64,000 nt of DNA. Origin: Kibdelosporangium persicum (GTDB lineage: Bacteria > Actinomycetota > Actinomycetes > Mycobacteriales > Pseudonocardiaceae). Both the position numbers and the translations under genes were made by a program. The notes beneath the pieces are model-generated. The model saw only the letters and a program-made list of their open reading frames with translations, did no database searches and was not told where the DNA came from. The DNA lies in assembly GCF_013280595.1 (NCBI RefSeq), contig NZ_JAAATY010000002.1, forward strand, positions 186,001-250,000, in the 5' to 3' direction. Shown here in pieces: positions 24,356 through 34,008 of the stretch (positions within the stretch are counted from its first letter, which is position 1; every line of letters begins with the position of its first letter).

Positions 24356-26188
24356 ATGGCCCACTACAAGAGCAACGTTCGCGACCTGGAGTTCAACCTC
24401 TTCGAGGTGTTCAAAGTCCAGGAGCGGCTCGGCACCGGCCCGTTCGCCGAGGCGGACGAGGAGACGGCGCGTGGCGTGCTGTCGGAGCTGAACAAGGTGG
24501 CGACCGGCCCGCTGGCCGAGTCGTTCGTCGAAGGTGACCGCGAAGGCACCACCTACGACCCCAAGACCTTCTCGGTCACGCTCCCCGAGAGCTTCAAGAA
24601 GTCCTACCAGACGCTGTGGGACGGCGAGTGGTACCGGCTGGGCCTGAGCGGCGAGCTCGGCGGCCTGGGCATCCCGCCGTCGGTGACCTGGGCGGCGGCC
24701 GAGCTGATCCTCGGCTCGAACCCGGCGATCTTCATGTACATGGCCGGCCCGAACTTCGCCGACGTCATCCACCGCAACGGCAACGACGAGCAGAAGCACT
24801 GGGCCGAGCTGATGATCGACCGCGGCTGGGGCGCCACCATGGTGCTGACCGAGCCGGACGCGGGCTCCGACGTCGGCGCGGCGCGGACCAAGGCCGTGCT
24901 GCAGGAGGACGGCAGCTGGCACCTCGACGGCGTGAAGCGCTTCATCACCTCGGCCGACCAGGACATGACCGAGAACATCATGCACCTGGTGCTGGCCCGC
25001 CCGGAGGGACCGGGAATCGAGAGCAGGCCGGGCACCAAGGGCCTGAGCCTGTTCCTGGTGCCCAAGTTCCACTTCGACTCGCGGACGGGCGAACTGGGCG
25101 AGCGCAACGGCGCCTTCGTGACCAACGTCGAGCACAAGATGGGCCTGAACGCGTCGGCCACCTGTGAGCTGACGTTCGGCCAGCACGGCACCCCGGCGGT
25201 CGGCTGGCTGCTCGGCGACGTGCACAACGGCATCGCGCAGATGTTCCAGGTGATCGAGTACGCCCGGATGATGGTCGGCACCAAGGCCATCGCGACCCTG
25301 TCGACCGGTTACCTGAACGCGCTGGACTACGCCAAGGAGCGCGTCCAGGGCGCGGACCTGCCGAACATGCTCAACAAGGCCGCGCCGCGGGTGACCATCA
25401 CCAACCACCCCGAGGTGCGCCGCAGCCTGATGCTGCAGAAGGCGTACGCCGAGGGCCTGCGCGCGGTTTACCTCTACACGGCCTGCTTCCAGGACCGGAT
25501 CGCGCTCGGCGAGGACACCGACCTCAACGAGCGGGTCAACGACCTGCTGCTGCCGATCGTGAAGGGCGTCGGCTCGGAGCGGGCGTACGAGCAGCTGACC
25601 CAGTCGCTGCAAATCCTCGGCGGCTCCGGCTTCCTGCAGGACTACCCGATCGAGCAGTACATCAGGGACGCGAAGATCGACTCGCTGTACGAGGGCACGA
25701 CCGCGATCCAGTCGCTGGACTTCTTCTTCCGCAAGATCGTCCGCGACAAGGGCCAGGCGCTGGCGCACGTGGCGGGCCAGATCACCGAGTTCCTGTCCGG
25801 CGAGGGCGGCAACGGCAGGCTCAAGGAGGAGCGCGCGCTGCTCAAGCAGGCGCTCGAGGACGTCCAGGGCATGATCGGGGCGCTGATCGGCTTCCTGACC
25901 TCCTCGCAGGAGGACCCGCAGAACATCAACAAGGTCGGTCAGCACACCGTCCGGCTGCTGCTGTCCACCGGCGACCTGCTGATCGGCTGGCTGCTGCTGC
26001 GCCAGGCCGAGGTGGCGCTGCAGGCGCTGTCCGGCGAGGTCTCCGCCCGTGACAAGGCCTTCTACGAGGGCAAGGTCGCCGTGGCGTCGTTCTTCGCCCG
26101 CAACGTCCTGCCGGAGCTCTCGGCCGGCCGCAAGATCGTCGAGGCGGCGGACAACTCCCTGATGGAGCTGCCCGAAGCAGCCTTCTGA
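24356..26188 (+). CDS. fadE5: Acyl-CoA dehydrogenase, FadE5-like
   Basis: 610 residues, the size of mycobacterial FadE5 (about 611), larger than ordinary acyl-CoA dehydrogenases because of N- and C-terminal extensions. Flavin and substrate motifs are [13 protein letters not shown] and [12 protein letters not shown]; the catalytic Glu is in [11 protein letters not shown] (~446). Oxidises acyl-CoA to enoyl-CoA in beta-oxidation. In Mycobacterium tuberculosis fadE5 sits beside fadA2, fabG4 and htdX; here those homologues lie 25 kb away but share an operator-like palindrome. A strong terminator follows. Confidence 0.92.
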   Translation: MAHYKSNVRDLEFNLFEVFKVQERLGTGPFAEADEETARGVLSELNKVATGPLAESFVEGDREGTTYDPKTFSVTLPESFKKSYQTLWDGEWYRLGLSGELGGLGIPPSVTWAAAELILGSNPAIFMYMAGPNFADVIHRNGNDEQKHWAELMIDRGWGATMVLTEPDAGSDVGAARTKAVLQEDGSWHLDGVKRFITSADQDMTENIMHLVLARPEGPGIESRPGTKGLSLFLVPKFHFDSRTGELGERNGAFVTNVEHKMGLNASATCELTFGQHGTPAVGWLLGDVHNGIAQMFQVIEYARMMVGTKAIATLSTGYLNALDYAKERVQGADLPNMLNKAAPRVTITNHPEVRRSLMLQKAYAEGLRAVYLYTACFQDRIALGEDTDLNERVNDLLLPIVKGVGSERAYEQLTQSLQILGGSGFLQDYPIEQYIRDAKIDSLYEGTTAIQSLDFFFRKIVRDKGQALAHVAGQITEFLSGEGGNGRLKEERALLKQALEDVQGMIGALIGFLTSSQEDPQNINKVGQHTVRLLLSTGDLLIGWLLLRQAEVALQALSGEVSARDKAFYEGKVAVASFFARNVLPELSAGRKIVEAADNSLMELPEAAF

Positions 26189-26230
26189 GCTCGGCGAGCC
26201 GGTAAGCCCCCGCTCCCGCGGCGAGGAGAA

Positions 26231-26266
26231 GGGCGGCGATCCCTGGCGGGGGATCGCCGCCCTTTT
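26231..26266 (+). terminator. Intrinsic terminator of fadE5-like gene
   Basis: Perfect 13-bp stem GGGCGGCGATCCC / GGGATCGCCGCCC, 6-nt loop, then TTTT. Confidence 0.85.
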
Positions 26267-26298
26267 ACGTTCCCGGTCTTCTACCGTTCCCGGAAAAC

Positions 26299-26336
26299 CG
26301 AACAGCCACCCCGGTGAGTACCGGAGTGGCTGTTCG
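26299..26336 (-). terminator. Intrinsic terminator of VanW-like gene
   Basis: Outer stem CGAACAGCCAC / GTGGCTGTTCG with an inner CCGGT/ACCGG; on the minus strand it is followed by GTTTTC. Faces the fadE5 terminator across 32 bp. Confidence 0.75.
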
Positions 26337-26348
26337 TGCGCGCTGCGA

Positions 26349-28256
26349 TCACGCTGGTGGTGGCGGGCAGGTGATCTTCGGCTGCGGGTTGTACTTGACC
26401 GTGCGGTTCTCCCGCCGGATCTCCCGGCCGCCGAGGTCCTTGATGATCCGGGTGTCGGTCACCGTGAAACCGGGCGCGCCGTTGCTCGGCTTGCAGTTCT
26501 CCGCCGGGCCGGCCTTCTCGGTCGGCGGGGTCGGGTTGGTCTCCGGGCCGGTCACCGACTCGACGATGTAGCGCTTGGTCCCCCAGATCTTCACCGTGAT
26601 CGAGCCCGGGCTCCACGCGGTCTGGATGGCGATTCCGGTCTGCGCGTCGTTGGTGAACTTCAGGTCGATCACGCTGCGGCCGGCGTGGTCCTGGAACACC
26701 GTCGCCTCGCGAGCCTTGTGGTACCGGCTGATGTAGTAGCTGTGCTCCTTGTGACCGGCGTCCTTCATGCCCGCGAAGTACGCCGCGTTGTACAGCGTCG
26801 TGGCGAACTGCGAGATACCGCCGCCCACTTCACGGCCGGGGGCGCCGTCCTTGATCACGCCTGCCTCGACGTACCCCTGCGCGGTGCCGCGAGGACCGGT
26901 GAACCCGTTGAGGCTGAACGTTTCGCCGGGTTTCACGATCGCGCCCTGGACCTTCTGCGCCACGGTGCGGATGTTCACGCCCGAGTCGGGAGCGAAGCCA
27001 CCGGTGGTGAACTCGCCGATGACCTCCTTGATGCCCAGCGCGTTGGCCTGCTCGGTGGTCACCTTCGCGGGCTTGACCGTGTACTGCAGCTTCAGTTCCC
27101 GGCCGTCCTGCTTCTGCGCGACCTCGGCGAAGGTGGCCAGGCTCGGGTCCCAGTTGACCGTCTTGCCGTCCTCGGAGGGATGCACGGCCGGCCGGCCGCC
27201 CTCGAAGACGATCGTGGCGTCCTTGCCTTCCTTCTCCGTGGACTTCAGCTGCGGACCGGCCACCTCGACGATCTTGGCGTTGTCCACCTTGGCGACGAGG
27301 TTGTTGTCCTCCGGTTCGAACCGCAACGCGGTCGCGATCTGCGTGGGCGTCAGCGTGACGTCCTTGCCCTCGCCCTTGAGCACCAGCGGGCCGGACGTGG
27401 CGACCTTGGCCTTCTCCAACGCCGCCTGCACGGCCTCCGGGGCGATCTTCACCGGCGTCGTGGCCACCGGCAGCTCGATCGGCTGCCCGTTGACCCACTC
27501 GGCGACGATCTGGTCCGACGCGCCCTTGGCGTCGAGCTTGCGGCCCTGCTTGGCCTCCACCACCGACGGCGTGGCGCCGTCGAACTTGATGCTGCCCTCG
27601 ACCGGGTCCTGGTCGACCTTGGCGCGGACCTGCTCGACGGCGCCCTCGAGCGCCTTCTGGTCGGTCTGCGTCGCGAAGCCGACCTCTCGGTCGCTGAAGA
27701 ACGACGTCAGCCGGGTGATCGGGTTGATCGGCTGCTCACCCGCGGCGTCGAGGGTCCTGGCCCAGTCCGGCGCCAGCCCGGCCTTGGCCGGCTCCAGCTC
27801 GGTGGTGAAGTCGCCCGCCTTCAGCTGGATCGGCTGGTTGAGCCGCGGCTCGATCTCCTCACGCAGCTTTTTCTCCGCCGCCGCCCGGGTCATCCCGCCG
27901 ACCTCGACACCGGCGACCGTGACGCCGCGCGGCACGTCACCCTGGCTGACCAACACGTCGACGAGGTAGAGGACGCCGAGCACACCGAGCACAGCGCCGG
28001 CCGCCATCGCGGTCTTGCGCAGGTTCTTCTTCTTACGGCCGTTACCGTCGGTGCCGTCGGCCGGCTGTTCGGCCGCAGGCTGCTGCTGGTCGCCCCACCG
28101 CACCGTCGGCTCGTCGTACGCGGACGTGGCCTGGAAGGCCGGCACGCCGTGCACGACCGTGTGGTCGACGCCAGGCGTGGACGGCTGAACATTGACGGCC
28201 GGTAGCACATCGGTCTGCTCGCTGTGCGACTCCGGCCAGTGGTGCTGTTCCGGCAA
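26349..28256 (-). CDS. VanW-family membrane protein with peptidoglycan-binding repeats
   Basis: 635 residues. A disordered N-terminus (~1-78) and basic NGRKKKNLRKT precede one membrane helix (AAGAVLGVLGVLYLVDVLV), so the bulk is extracytoplasmic. Residues ~105-390 are two or three repeats of the PG_binding_4-type domain (GGMTRAAAEKKLREEI; KIAPEAVQAALEKA). The VanW domain follows with GEFTTGGFAPDSGVNIR, KPGETFSLNGFTGPR and GGGISQFATTLYNAAYFAG. VanW accompanies vanB-type glycopeptide resistance but its activity is unknown; homologues are housekeeping envelope proteins in actinomycetes. Confidence 0.9.
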   Translation of the reverse strand: MPEQHHWPESHSEQTDVLPAVNVQPSTPGVDHTVVHGVPAFQATSAYDEPTVRWGDQQQPAAEQPADGTDGNGRKKKNLRKTAMAAGAVLGVLGVLYLVDVLVSQGDVPRGVTVAGVEVGGMTRAAAEKKLREEIEPRLNQPIQLKAGDFTTELEPAKAGLAPDWARTLDAAGEQPINPITRLTSFFSDREVGFATQTDQKALEGAVEQVRAKVDQDPVEGSIKFDGATPSVVEAKQGRKLDAKGASDQIVAEWVNGQPIELPVATTPVKIAPEAVQAALEKAKVATSGPLVLKGEGKDVTLTPTQIATALRFEPEDNNLVAKVDNAKIVEVAGPQLKSTEKEGKDATIVFEGGRPAVHPSEDGKTVNWDPSLATFAEVAQKQDGRELKLQYTVKPAKVTTEQANALGIKEVIGEFTTGGFAPDSGVNIRTVAQKVQGAIVKPGETFSLNGFTGPRGTAQGYVEAGVIKDGAPGREVGGGISQFATTLYNAAYFAGMKDAGHKEHSYYISRYHKAREATVFQDHAGRSVIDLKFTNDAQTGIAIQTAWSPGSITVKIWGTKRYIVESVTGPETNPTPPTEKAGPAENCKPSNGAPGFTVTDTRIIKDLGGREIRRENRTVKYNPQPKITCPPPPA

Positions 28257-28275
28257 GGCTCAATCCTCCGCGGGA

Positions 28276-28596
28276 CTACAAGTACAGCCCGGTTCCGTGT
28301 TCGGTGCGTTCGCTGGCGATGGCGTGCACGTCGCGCTCACGCATGACCAGGTAGGTCTGCGCCTGCACCTCGACTTCGAGCTGGTCCTCGGGGTTGAACA
28401 GCACCCGGTCGCCGACCTTGACCTGCCGGACGCTGTTGCCTACCCCCAGTACGTCACCCCACGCGAGCCTGCGCGCCATCTGCGCGGTTGCCGGAATGAC
28501 GATGCCGCCTGTGCTTCGCCGTTCCCCATCCTCGGGTGAGATCCGCACGAGCACGCGGTCGTGCAGCATCTGGATCTCGAGTTTGAGTTCGGACAC
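28276..28596 (-). CDS. GroES-like co-chaperonin
   Basis: 106 residues from GTG. The GroES barrel is clear: MLHDRVLVRI, the mobile-loop region ERRSTGGIVIPATAQ, WGDVLGVG, VKVGDRVLFNPED and YLVMRERDVHAI. No groEL is adjacent, so this is an orphan paralogue; the essential groES usually sits with groEL1. It lies 19 bp after the VanW gene start in the same direction and 53 bp from the NHL-thioredoxin stop. Confidence 0.85.
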   Translation of the reverse strand: MSELKLEIQMLHDRVLVRISPEDGERRSTGGIVIPATAQMARRLAWGDVLGVGNSVRQVKVGDRVLFNPEDQLEVEVQAQTYLVMRERDVHAIASERTEHGTGLYL

Positions 28597-28649
28597 AACG
28601 CGAATCGTACTTGTCCGTGCCGAGGGCCTGAACGGCGCACGGCACCTTA

Positions 28650-30524
28650 TCAGTCGTCCATTCCGCCCAACATCAACGGCAAACGCCGGAGACCGCCGTC
28701 CTGCATCCGGATCGGAACCCCCCAGTCCTGCCTGGTCAGGCGGCATGCGGGGTGCTCGATGGCGGGGTCGTCGTCGCAGCTCGCGGCCTGGGCGACGACA
28801 TGCAGCACACCCATGTCGACACCGTCGGCCACCACAAGCCGCCGAGTGAGTGTCGTGCTCGTTCCGGCGCCTTCGACCAGCAACTCCGGCGGTGACGACG
28901 TGATCTCCAACCGGGTCGACGGGCCGTACCGCTCGTCGAGTTTCTGCCCCGGCGGCGGCTGGAAGACGACGGTCAGCTCGACCTCGCCGGGCGCCAGCAC
29001 GGTCGGCGGCCGCTTGACCTGATGCGCCTTGCCCGCGACGAGCTGTTCGTTGTCGCCCGGCGAGATCGGCCGCTCAAGCCGGTGCGCGGCCGACGCGACG
29101 ACAACGAGTTCGCCGTCGACGATCGCCGCGCCAGACGGCTCCTTGATGCCGTCGGCGAGCGTCGACACCTGTCCGGTTTCCGGGTCGTACCGCCGGATCG
29201 CTCCGTTGTAGGTGTCCGCGATCGCGACACTGCCGTCGCCGAGGACCGTGACGCCGAGGGGATGCTGTAGCAACGCTTGGTCACCGTCGCCGTCGCGGTG
29301 CCCGAAATCGAACAGGCCCTTGCCGATCGCGGTGTGCACGACGTGCTCGGTGTCGATCCACCGCAACGCGGACGTTTCGGAGTCGACCAGCCACAGCCGG
29401 TCACCGGCTGCGGCGAGGCCGGACGTCTGCGCGAAGAACGCCTGTTCCGCAGGACCGTCGTGCAGTCCTTCGACCGTCGTGCCCGCGTAACGGGAAACGG
29501 TCCCGGCGATGGGATCGAACGCGCTGAGGGTGTGGTTGCCCGCCATCGCGATGATGACCTTGCCGTCCCACCAGGCGACGTCCCACGGGCTGGAGAGGTC
29601 GATCTCGGTGGCCGGGCCGTCAGTCGGGCCGTCGCGCCACTGTTCACCAGTCCCGGCGATCGTGGTGACCACACCGGTGTCCAGGTTCAGCCCGCGCAGC
29701 AGGTGGTTGACCGTGTCGGCGACGACCGCCTGGTAACCGGTCCGCTCGGCGATCTCGGTTGGCAGCAAAGCGATGCCGGACGGCTCGGAGAAGCTGGGAC
29801 TGTCCCCGTCAGACCGTCCTCTGTGGCCGGTCCCGATCCGGCGGACCAGCGTTTCGCCGTCCGCCTCGAGCTCGGCGATGCTGTGGTTGGCGGCGTCCGC
29901 GACGAGCAGAGTCCCTTGGGGCGTAACGACAACCTTCGACGGGAACCGCAACTCGGTACGCTGCCGCTCAGGCGGCTCGTACGGGCCGTCACCCCGATGC
30001 AGCGTGCCTTTGGCCTCGTGCTCTTTGACCAGCTCACGGATGACACGGCTAAGCGCCTCCGCGTGCCCCTCGCCCGCCGCATGGTGCACGACGTAGCCCT
30101 CGGGGTCGATGAGGACAAGCGTCGGCCACGCCTTGACCGCGTAGTTCTGCCACGTGGTCAGCTCAGGGTCGTCAAGCACCGGGTGATGGACCTCGTAGCG
30201 CTCGACCGCAGCCGCGAGGGCGTCCGGGTCGGCCTCGTGCACGAACTTCGGCGAGTGCACCCCGGCCGTCACCAGGACGTCGGCGAACTCCTCCTCCAGC
30301 GGCCGCAGTTCGTCCAGCACGTGCAGGCAGTTGATGCAGCAGAACGTCCAGAAGTCCAGCAGCACGATCTTGCCGCGCAGGTCCTTCAGGTGGACGTCCT
30401 TGCCGCCGGTGTTCAGCCAGCCGCGGCCGGCGAGCTCCGGTGCCCTGACCCGGGCCTTCCGCTTGATCGAAGAGGTCACACCTACAGTGAACACCGCCGC
30501 GGTCGCAATCGTTCCGATGCCCAC
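28650..30524 (-). CDS. Thioredoxin-like domain plus NHL beta-propeller protein
   Basis: 624 residues. Residues ~26-165 are a thioredoxin/TlpA-like fold with the unusual redox motif FCCINC (Cys62, Cys63, Cys66) and a cis-Pro in VKAWPTLVLI. Residues ~190-500 are NHL repeats (for example VVADTVNHLLRGL and VAIADTYNGAIRRYDPETG). The arrangement matches NHLRC2-type proteins; the reaction is unknown. The start is uncertain: GTG 30524 gives a hydrophobic N-terminus, while GTG 30479 removes it. Confidence 0.88.
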   Translation of the reverse strand: MGIGTIATAAVFTVGVTSSIKRKARVRAPELAGRGWLNTGGKDVHLKDLRGKIVLLDFWTFCCINCLHVLDELRPLEEEFADVLVTAGVHSPKFVHEADPDALAAAVERYEVHHPVLDDPELTTWQNYAVKAWPTLVLIDPEGYVVHHAAGEGHAEALSRVIRELVKEHEAKGTLHRGDGPYEPPERQRTELRFPSKVVVTPQGTLLVADAANHSIAELEADGETLVRRIGTGHRGRSDGDSPSFSEPSGIALLPTEIAERTGYQAVVADTVNHLLRGLNLDTGVVTTIAGTGEQWRDGPTDGPATEIDLSSPWDVAWWDGKVIIAMAGNHTLSAFDPIAGTVSRYAGTTVEGLHDGPAEQAFFAQTSGLAAAGDRLWLVDSETSALRWIDTEHVVHTAIGKGLFDFGHRDGDGDQALLQHPLGVTVLGDGSVAIADTYNGAIRRYDPETGQVSTLADGIKEPSGAAIVDGELVVVASAAHRLERPISPGDNEQLVAGKAHQVKRPPTVLAPGEVELTVVFQPPPGQKLDERYGPSTRLEITSSPPELLVEGAGTSTTLTRRLVVADGVDMGVLHVVAQAASCDDDPAIEHPACRLTRQDWGVPIRMQDGGLRRLPLMLGGMDD

Positions 30525-30548
30525 CCAGCGAGACCAGGACGGCGTAAT

Positions 30549-30598
30549 CCCTCGTGAGTGTTTATCGGTGTTCTAACCCTGATAAACACTCACGAGGG
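30549..30598. repeat. 50-bp palindromic element, copy 1 (terminator)
   Basis: An 18-bp perfect stem CCCTCGTGAGTGTTTATC with its inverse and a 14-nt loop. It matches 43204-43253 with one loop difference (G/A). The right arm contains the last codons and TGA of the 30590 gene. Confidence 0.85.
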
Positions 30599-30973
30599 GC
30601 GGACTGTGCTGGGGCCGAGCACGGAGGCGCCGAGTTCGGTGACGCGGGCCTTCAGGCCACGGTCGGCGGTGACGACGTAACAGGACCGGTCCGCGCCCTC
30701 GGTGCGGACGAGCTCGACGATCGCGTCGTCACCATCACCGGAGGCCGGGGCGGGGATGACGCGAATGGTGTCCGAAGAGGGCACGTCACGGGCCTTGCCC
30801 TCGACGACCATCACGACGTCGACGGGTGGCTCCACGCCCGGAACGCCGGAAACGGGCAGCGAGGCCAGTTTGTCGCGAAGGCGTTCGGTCGCGCCGAACC
30901 GGTCGCGCCACCAGCCGTCGGGCACGGAGCCGACGACGTTGGCGGCGTCGATGATCAGCAGCGGCGCGCTCAT
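30590..30973 (-). CDS. NYN/PIN-like domain protein
   Basis: 127 residues. LLIIDAANVVGSVP at the start carries the first conserved Asp/Asn; GDGDDAIVELV and YVVTADRGLKARV carry the later acidic residues, the pattern of NYN/PIN-fold ribonucleases. A GGAGGC lies just before the ATG. The final Pro-Ser-stop is encoded by the palindromic repeat. Probably an RNase or nucleotide-binding protein; targets unknown. Confidence 0.8.
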   Translation of the reverse strand: MSAPLLIIDAANVVGSVPDGWWRDRFGATERLRDKLASLPVSGVPGVEPPVDVVMVVEGKARDVPSSDTIRVIPAPASGDGDDAIVELVRTEGADRSCYVVTADRGLKARVTELGASVLGPSTVRPS

Positions 30974-31038
30974 GCCTCCGCCTCTCCTTCAGGCGCCGCA
31001 GGGTGCGGGCGATGTGCGGTGGGTTCCACGGTGTCCCC

Positions 31039-33174
31039 CTAGTTACGCCTGAGCATCCGGGTCAGGCCCGCCGCCGCGGTGGTCGCCAGGATCCACCCGG
31101 TCGCGATCAGCCCGGTCGCCACCCATTGTGAGGCGCCCGGCGCCTGCCAGCGATTCTTGTTGCCGAAGTCGATGATCGGCACGATCAGGTCCAGTGTGTA
31201 CAGCACCGGATTCCAGATCAGCGTGTCGTCGGAGTTGATCTCGTTCGGTTCACCGCGGAGCGCGAACCAGACACTGCCCAGCACCAGGACCACCAGCAGC
31301 CACACCAGGGCACGAGTCGGCCGGTAGCCGTAACCGACCATGGAACGTTGCAGCCAGCTCCATAGCCGCACGCCCGGCCACAGCACGCGCATACCGTCGG
31401 CGAGGGCGACGTAACGCCATCGGTGCTTCTCGATCAGCACTGTGGCCGCGTGTTCCTCGTTCCCTGTCGCCCGGAACACGGCCGCGAGCTGGTCGTACGG
31501 GCCTGGACTGTAGTGCCCCTGCATCGAGTTGCGCAGCCAGCGCAGCCGCGTGCGGACCTTCTTGTCGTCCTTCAGGTCGATGGGGACGGCCAGTGCCTCG
31601 TACCGGAAGTCCTCCAGGTCGATCCGGCCGGTGCCGTCCCAGAACTTCTCGTTGTCCGCCAGCGAGGCACAGCGCGCATGCCGCAGGGTCACGCGTCCGC
31701 GCGGCGCCTGGCCCACGGTCAGCACGAGCTCCAACGCGACCATGCCGTGCGCGTTCAACGCGGTCCCGCCGAGGCCGGAGCCGAGGATCGCTCCGTCGAA
31801 GTTGGCCTCCCGGCCGATCTCCGCACGGTGCATCCGCACTCCGCCGTGTGCGGCGAACGGGCGGTGTCCCGCGGCGAGGATGAGGTCACGGCCGATGGTC
31901 GCGGCCCGGATGTCGACCGACGGGGACACGTCGCCGGTCCGCATGTTCTTGCCCGGCTCGACCAGCCGGGTGCCACGCAGGTCCATGTTCGCGCCGATCT
32001 TGGCGCCCTGGAAGGAAAGGCAGCCCGCCGCCTCGACGAACCGGCCGTCCAGGTTGCCGCCGACGCCGCACCGCCTGCCGAGGACCACGTCCGACTCGGG
32101 GTTGCGCAGGTTCGCGCCGTCCAGCATCAGGTTGCCGCTGATCGACACGTCGACCATCCTGGCCTGCCCGGCCAGCCGCATGGACCGGGCGTCGAAATCG
32201 CCGCTGACCTGCGTTCCGTCCAGGTGCAACGCCCGGTGCGGCCACGGCGGTTCCTGCTCGCCGGACACGTCTATGTCCGCACTGGACAGTCGCAACGAGC
32301 CGCCGATCACGCCGTTGACGATCCGCAGCGTGCCGTTCGAACGCAGGCCACGGTCCAGTTCGAGGTTCCCCTCCACCCTCAGCCGGTCGGCGATCAACGT
32401 CGCGGTCACGTCGAACCCGGGATCGCCGGTGATGTCGACGCCGGTCGTGTCGCCGTGGTTCAACTCCGCGCCACGCAAGGAGAAATCACTCTCCACCCGG
32501 GTCGCGGGCAGGAACAGCCAGCCGGTGGACGAGAACCGGGCGCCGGTCGTGACGTCTATGCCGCACAACAGGTTTCCACCGACCTGCATGCCGTAGCCGT
32601 TGAGCGCGTAGCCATCCGCGTTGTCGAGCACAGCGCCCGAGAAGTTCACGTTGCCGCCCGCGCGCAGCCCCGGCATCCGGATTTCGCCGCGCGCCACCAC
32701 GTTGTTGGCCAGCAGCGCGCCCGCGAGCACGAGCCGGTCGGCGAGCAGGGCGCGCCCGGTGTGGTTGCCGATCTTGCTGCCGGTCAGGTTCAGCGACCCC
32801 TCGATGTGGGTGTCGACCAGGTCGACCGGTGCACCGTCCACTGTGCTCGACACGAGCACGAGGTCGTTGTCGCAGCGCATGTTCTTGGCCTGCAGGCCGG
32901 GCAACCAGCAGTCCCGGAACTCCAGCCCGGCCAGTTTGGCCTGCCGCAGGTCGGGCGGGAGTTCGAACCGGCAGCGCAGGAACTCCAGCACGTACGGGAA
33001 CTCCAGGGCCCGCAGGTTCAACGTGCCGGTCAGGAACCGGTCCTCGACCACGATGACCGGCGGGCTGGCGGGCCTGCGACGGAACCGCAGGCCCGCCCCG
33101 TCCGGTTCGACGACCCGGCGGATCACGTCGGCCGCGGCCATGTGCGCCCATCTGCCCGGCCGTGGGTCGGACAC
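31039..33174 (-). CDS. Beta-helix repeat membrane protein (membrane-associated oxidoreductase-like)
   Basis: 711 residues from GTG 33174 (a TTG at 33231 is possible but lies beyond a terminator hairpin). Residues ~40-530 are ~20-residue repeats such as EGSLNLTGSKIG, GGNVNFSGAVLDN and GANMDLRGTRLVE, expected to form a right-handed beta-helix like bactofilin or pentapeptide proteins. The C-terminus has two or three helices (ALVWLLVVLVLGSVWFAL, WVATGLIATGWILATTAAA). Often annotated as membrane-associated oxidoreductase, but I see no redox or cofactor motif, so that name is doubtful. Confidence 0.75.
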   Translation of the reverse strand: MSDPRPGRWAHMAAADVIRRVVEPDGAGLRFRRRPASPPVIVVEDRFLTGTLNLRALEFPYVLEFLRCRFELPPDLRQAKLAGLEFRDCWLPGLQAKNMRCDNDLVLVSSTVDGAPVDLVDTHIEGSLNLTGSKIGNHTGRALLADRLVLAGALLANNVVARGEIRMPGLRAGGNVNFSGAVLDNADGYALNGYGMQVGGNLLCGIDVTTGARFSSTGWLFLPATRVESDFSLRGAELNHGDTTGVDITGDPGFDVTATLIADRLRVEGNLELDRGLRSNGTLRIVNGVIGGSLRLSSADIDVSGEQEPPWPHRALHLDGTQVSGDFDARSMRLAGQARMVDVSISGNLMLDGANLRNPESDVVLGRRCGVGGNLDGRFVEAAGCLSFQGAKIGANMDLRGTRLVEPGKNMRTGDVSPSVDIRAATIGRDLILAAGHRPFAAHGGVRMHRAEIGREANFDGAILGSGLGGTALNAHGMVALELVLTVGQAPRGRVTLRHARCASLADNEKFWDGTGRIDLEDFRYEALAVPIDLKDDKKVRTRLRWLRNSMQGHYSPGPYDQLAAVFRATGNEEHAATVLIEKHRWRYVALADGMRVLWPGVRLWSWLQRSMVGYGYRPTRALVWLLVVLVLGSVWFALRGEPNEINSDDTLIWNPVLYTLDLIVPIIDFGNKNRWQAPGASQWVATGLIATGWILATTAAAGLTRMLRRN

Positions 33175-33188
33175 GTCCAGACGTCGCT

Positions 33189-33218
33189 GTGGTGGCTCCT
33201 CGGACGAGGAGCCACCAC
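33189..33218 (-). terminator. Hairpin terminator of amino-acid ABC operon
   Basis: Perfect 12-bp stem GTGGTGGCTCCT / AGGAGCCACCAC with a 6-nt loop, 20 bp after the ATPase stop. No U-tract. Confidence 0.6.
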
Positions 33219-33237
33219 GGTTGACCGACAAGGTCCG

Positions 33238-34008
33238 TCAGTCCTTCCTCAGCACCCGGGACAGGAACGCCTTGGTGCGCTCGTGCTTCGGCGACCGGAT
33301 CACGTCCTCCGGGTTGCCCGCCTCGACCACGACACCGCCGTCCATGAACACCACGGAGTCGGCCACCTCACGGGCGAACTCCATCTCGTGCGTGACCACG
33401 ACCATGGTCATGCCGTCCTTGGCCAGTTGACGCATCACGCCGAGCACCTCACCGACCAGTTCGGGGTCGAGCGCGGACGTCGGCTCGTCGAACAGCATCA
33501 GCTTGGGCCGCATCGCCAGTGCCCGGGCGATCGCGACGCGCTGCTGCTGGCCGCCGGAGAGCTGGCGCGGGTAGCTCTTCGCCTTGTCGCCGAGACCCAC
33601 CTGGTGCAGCAAAGCCGTGCCGAGCTCGCGCGCGGCGGCCTTGCTCTCGCCTTTGACCTGGATCGGCGCCTCGATCACGTTCTCCAGCGCGGTCATGTGC
33701 GGGAACAGGTTGAAGCGCTGGAACACCATGCCGATCTCACGGCGCTTGTGCGCTACCTCGTTCTCTTTCAGCTCGTAGAGCTTGTCGCCCTTCTGCCGGT
33801 AGCCGACCAGTTCGCCGTCCACCGACAGCCTGCCCGCGTCGACCTTCTCCAGGTGGTTGATGCAGCGCAGGAACGTCGACTTGCCCGACCCGGACGGCCC
33901 GATGATGCACGTCACCTCACCGGGCTGGACCTCCAGGTCGATGCCCTTGAGCACCTCCAGGTTGCCGAACCGCTTGCACACGCCTTCGGCCTTCACCATC
34001 GCGGTCAC
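33238..34008 (-). CDS. Amino-acid ABC transporter ATPase (GlnQ/HisP type)
   Basis: 256 residues from the GTG that overlaps the permease stop by 4 bp (an ATG 9 bp later is also possible). Walker [10 protein letters not shown] (37-45), Q-loop [13 protein letters not shown], signature [15 protein letters not shown], Walker [15 protein letters not shown] and the H-loop VVVTHEM are all intact. Drives import of a polar amino acid with the two upstream genes. Last gene of the operon. Confidence 0.95.
   Translation of the reverse strand: MTAMVKAEGVCKRFGNLEVLKGIDLEVQPGEVTCIIGPSGSGKSTFLRCINHLEKVDAGRLSVDGELVGYRQKGDKLYELKENEVAHKRREIGMVFQRFNLFPHMTALENVIEAPIQVKGESKAAARELGTALLHQVGLGDKAKSYPRQLSGGQQQRVAIARALAMRPKLMLFDEPTSALDPELVGEVLGVMRQLAKDGMTMVVVTHEMEFAREVADSVVFMDGGVVVEAGNPEDVIRSPKHERTKAFLSRVLRKD

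Noticed and set aside
26349-28256. Vancomycin resistance cluster
   Set aside because: Only a VanW-like gene; no vanH, vanA/B, vanX or two-component genes nearby.
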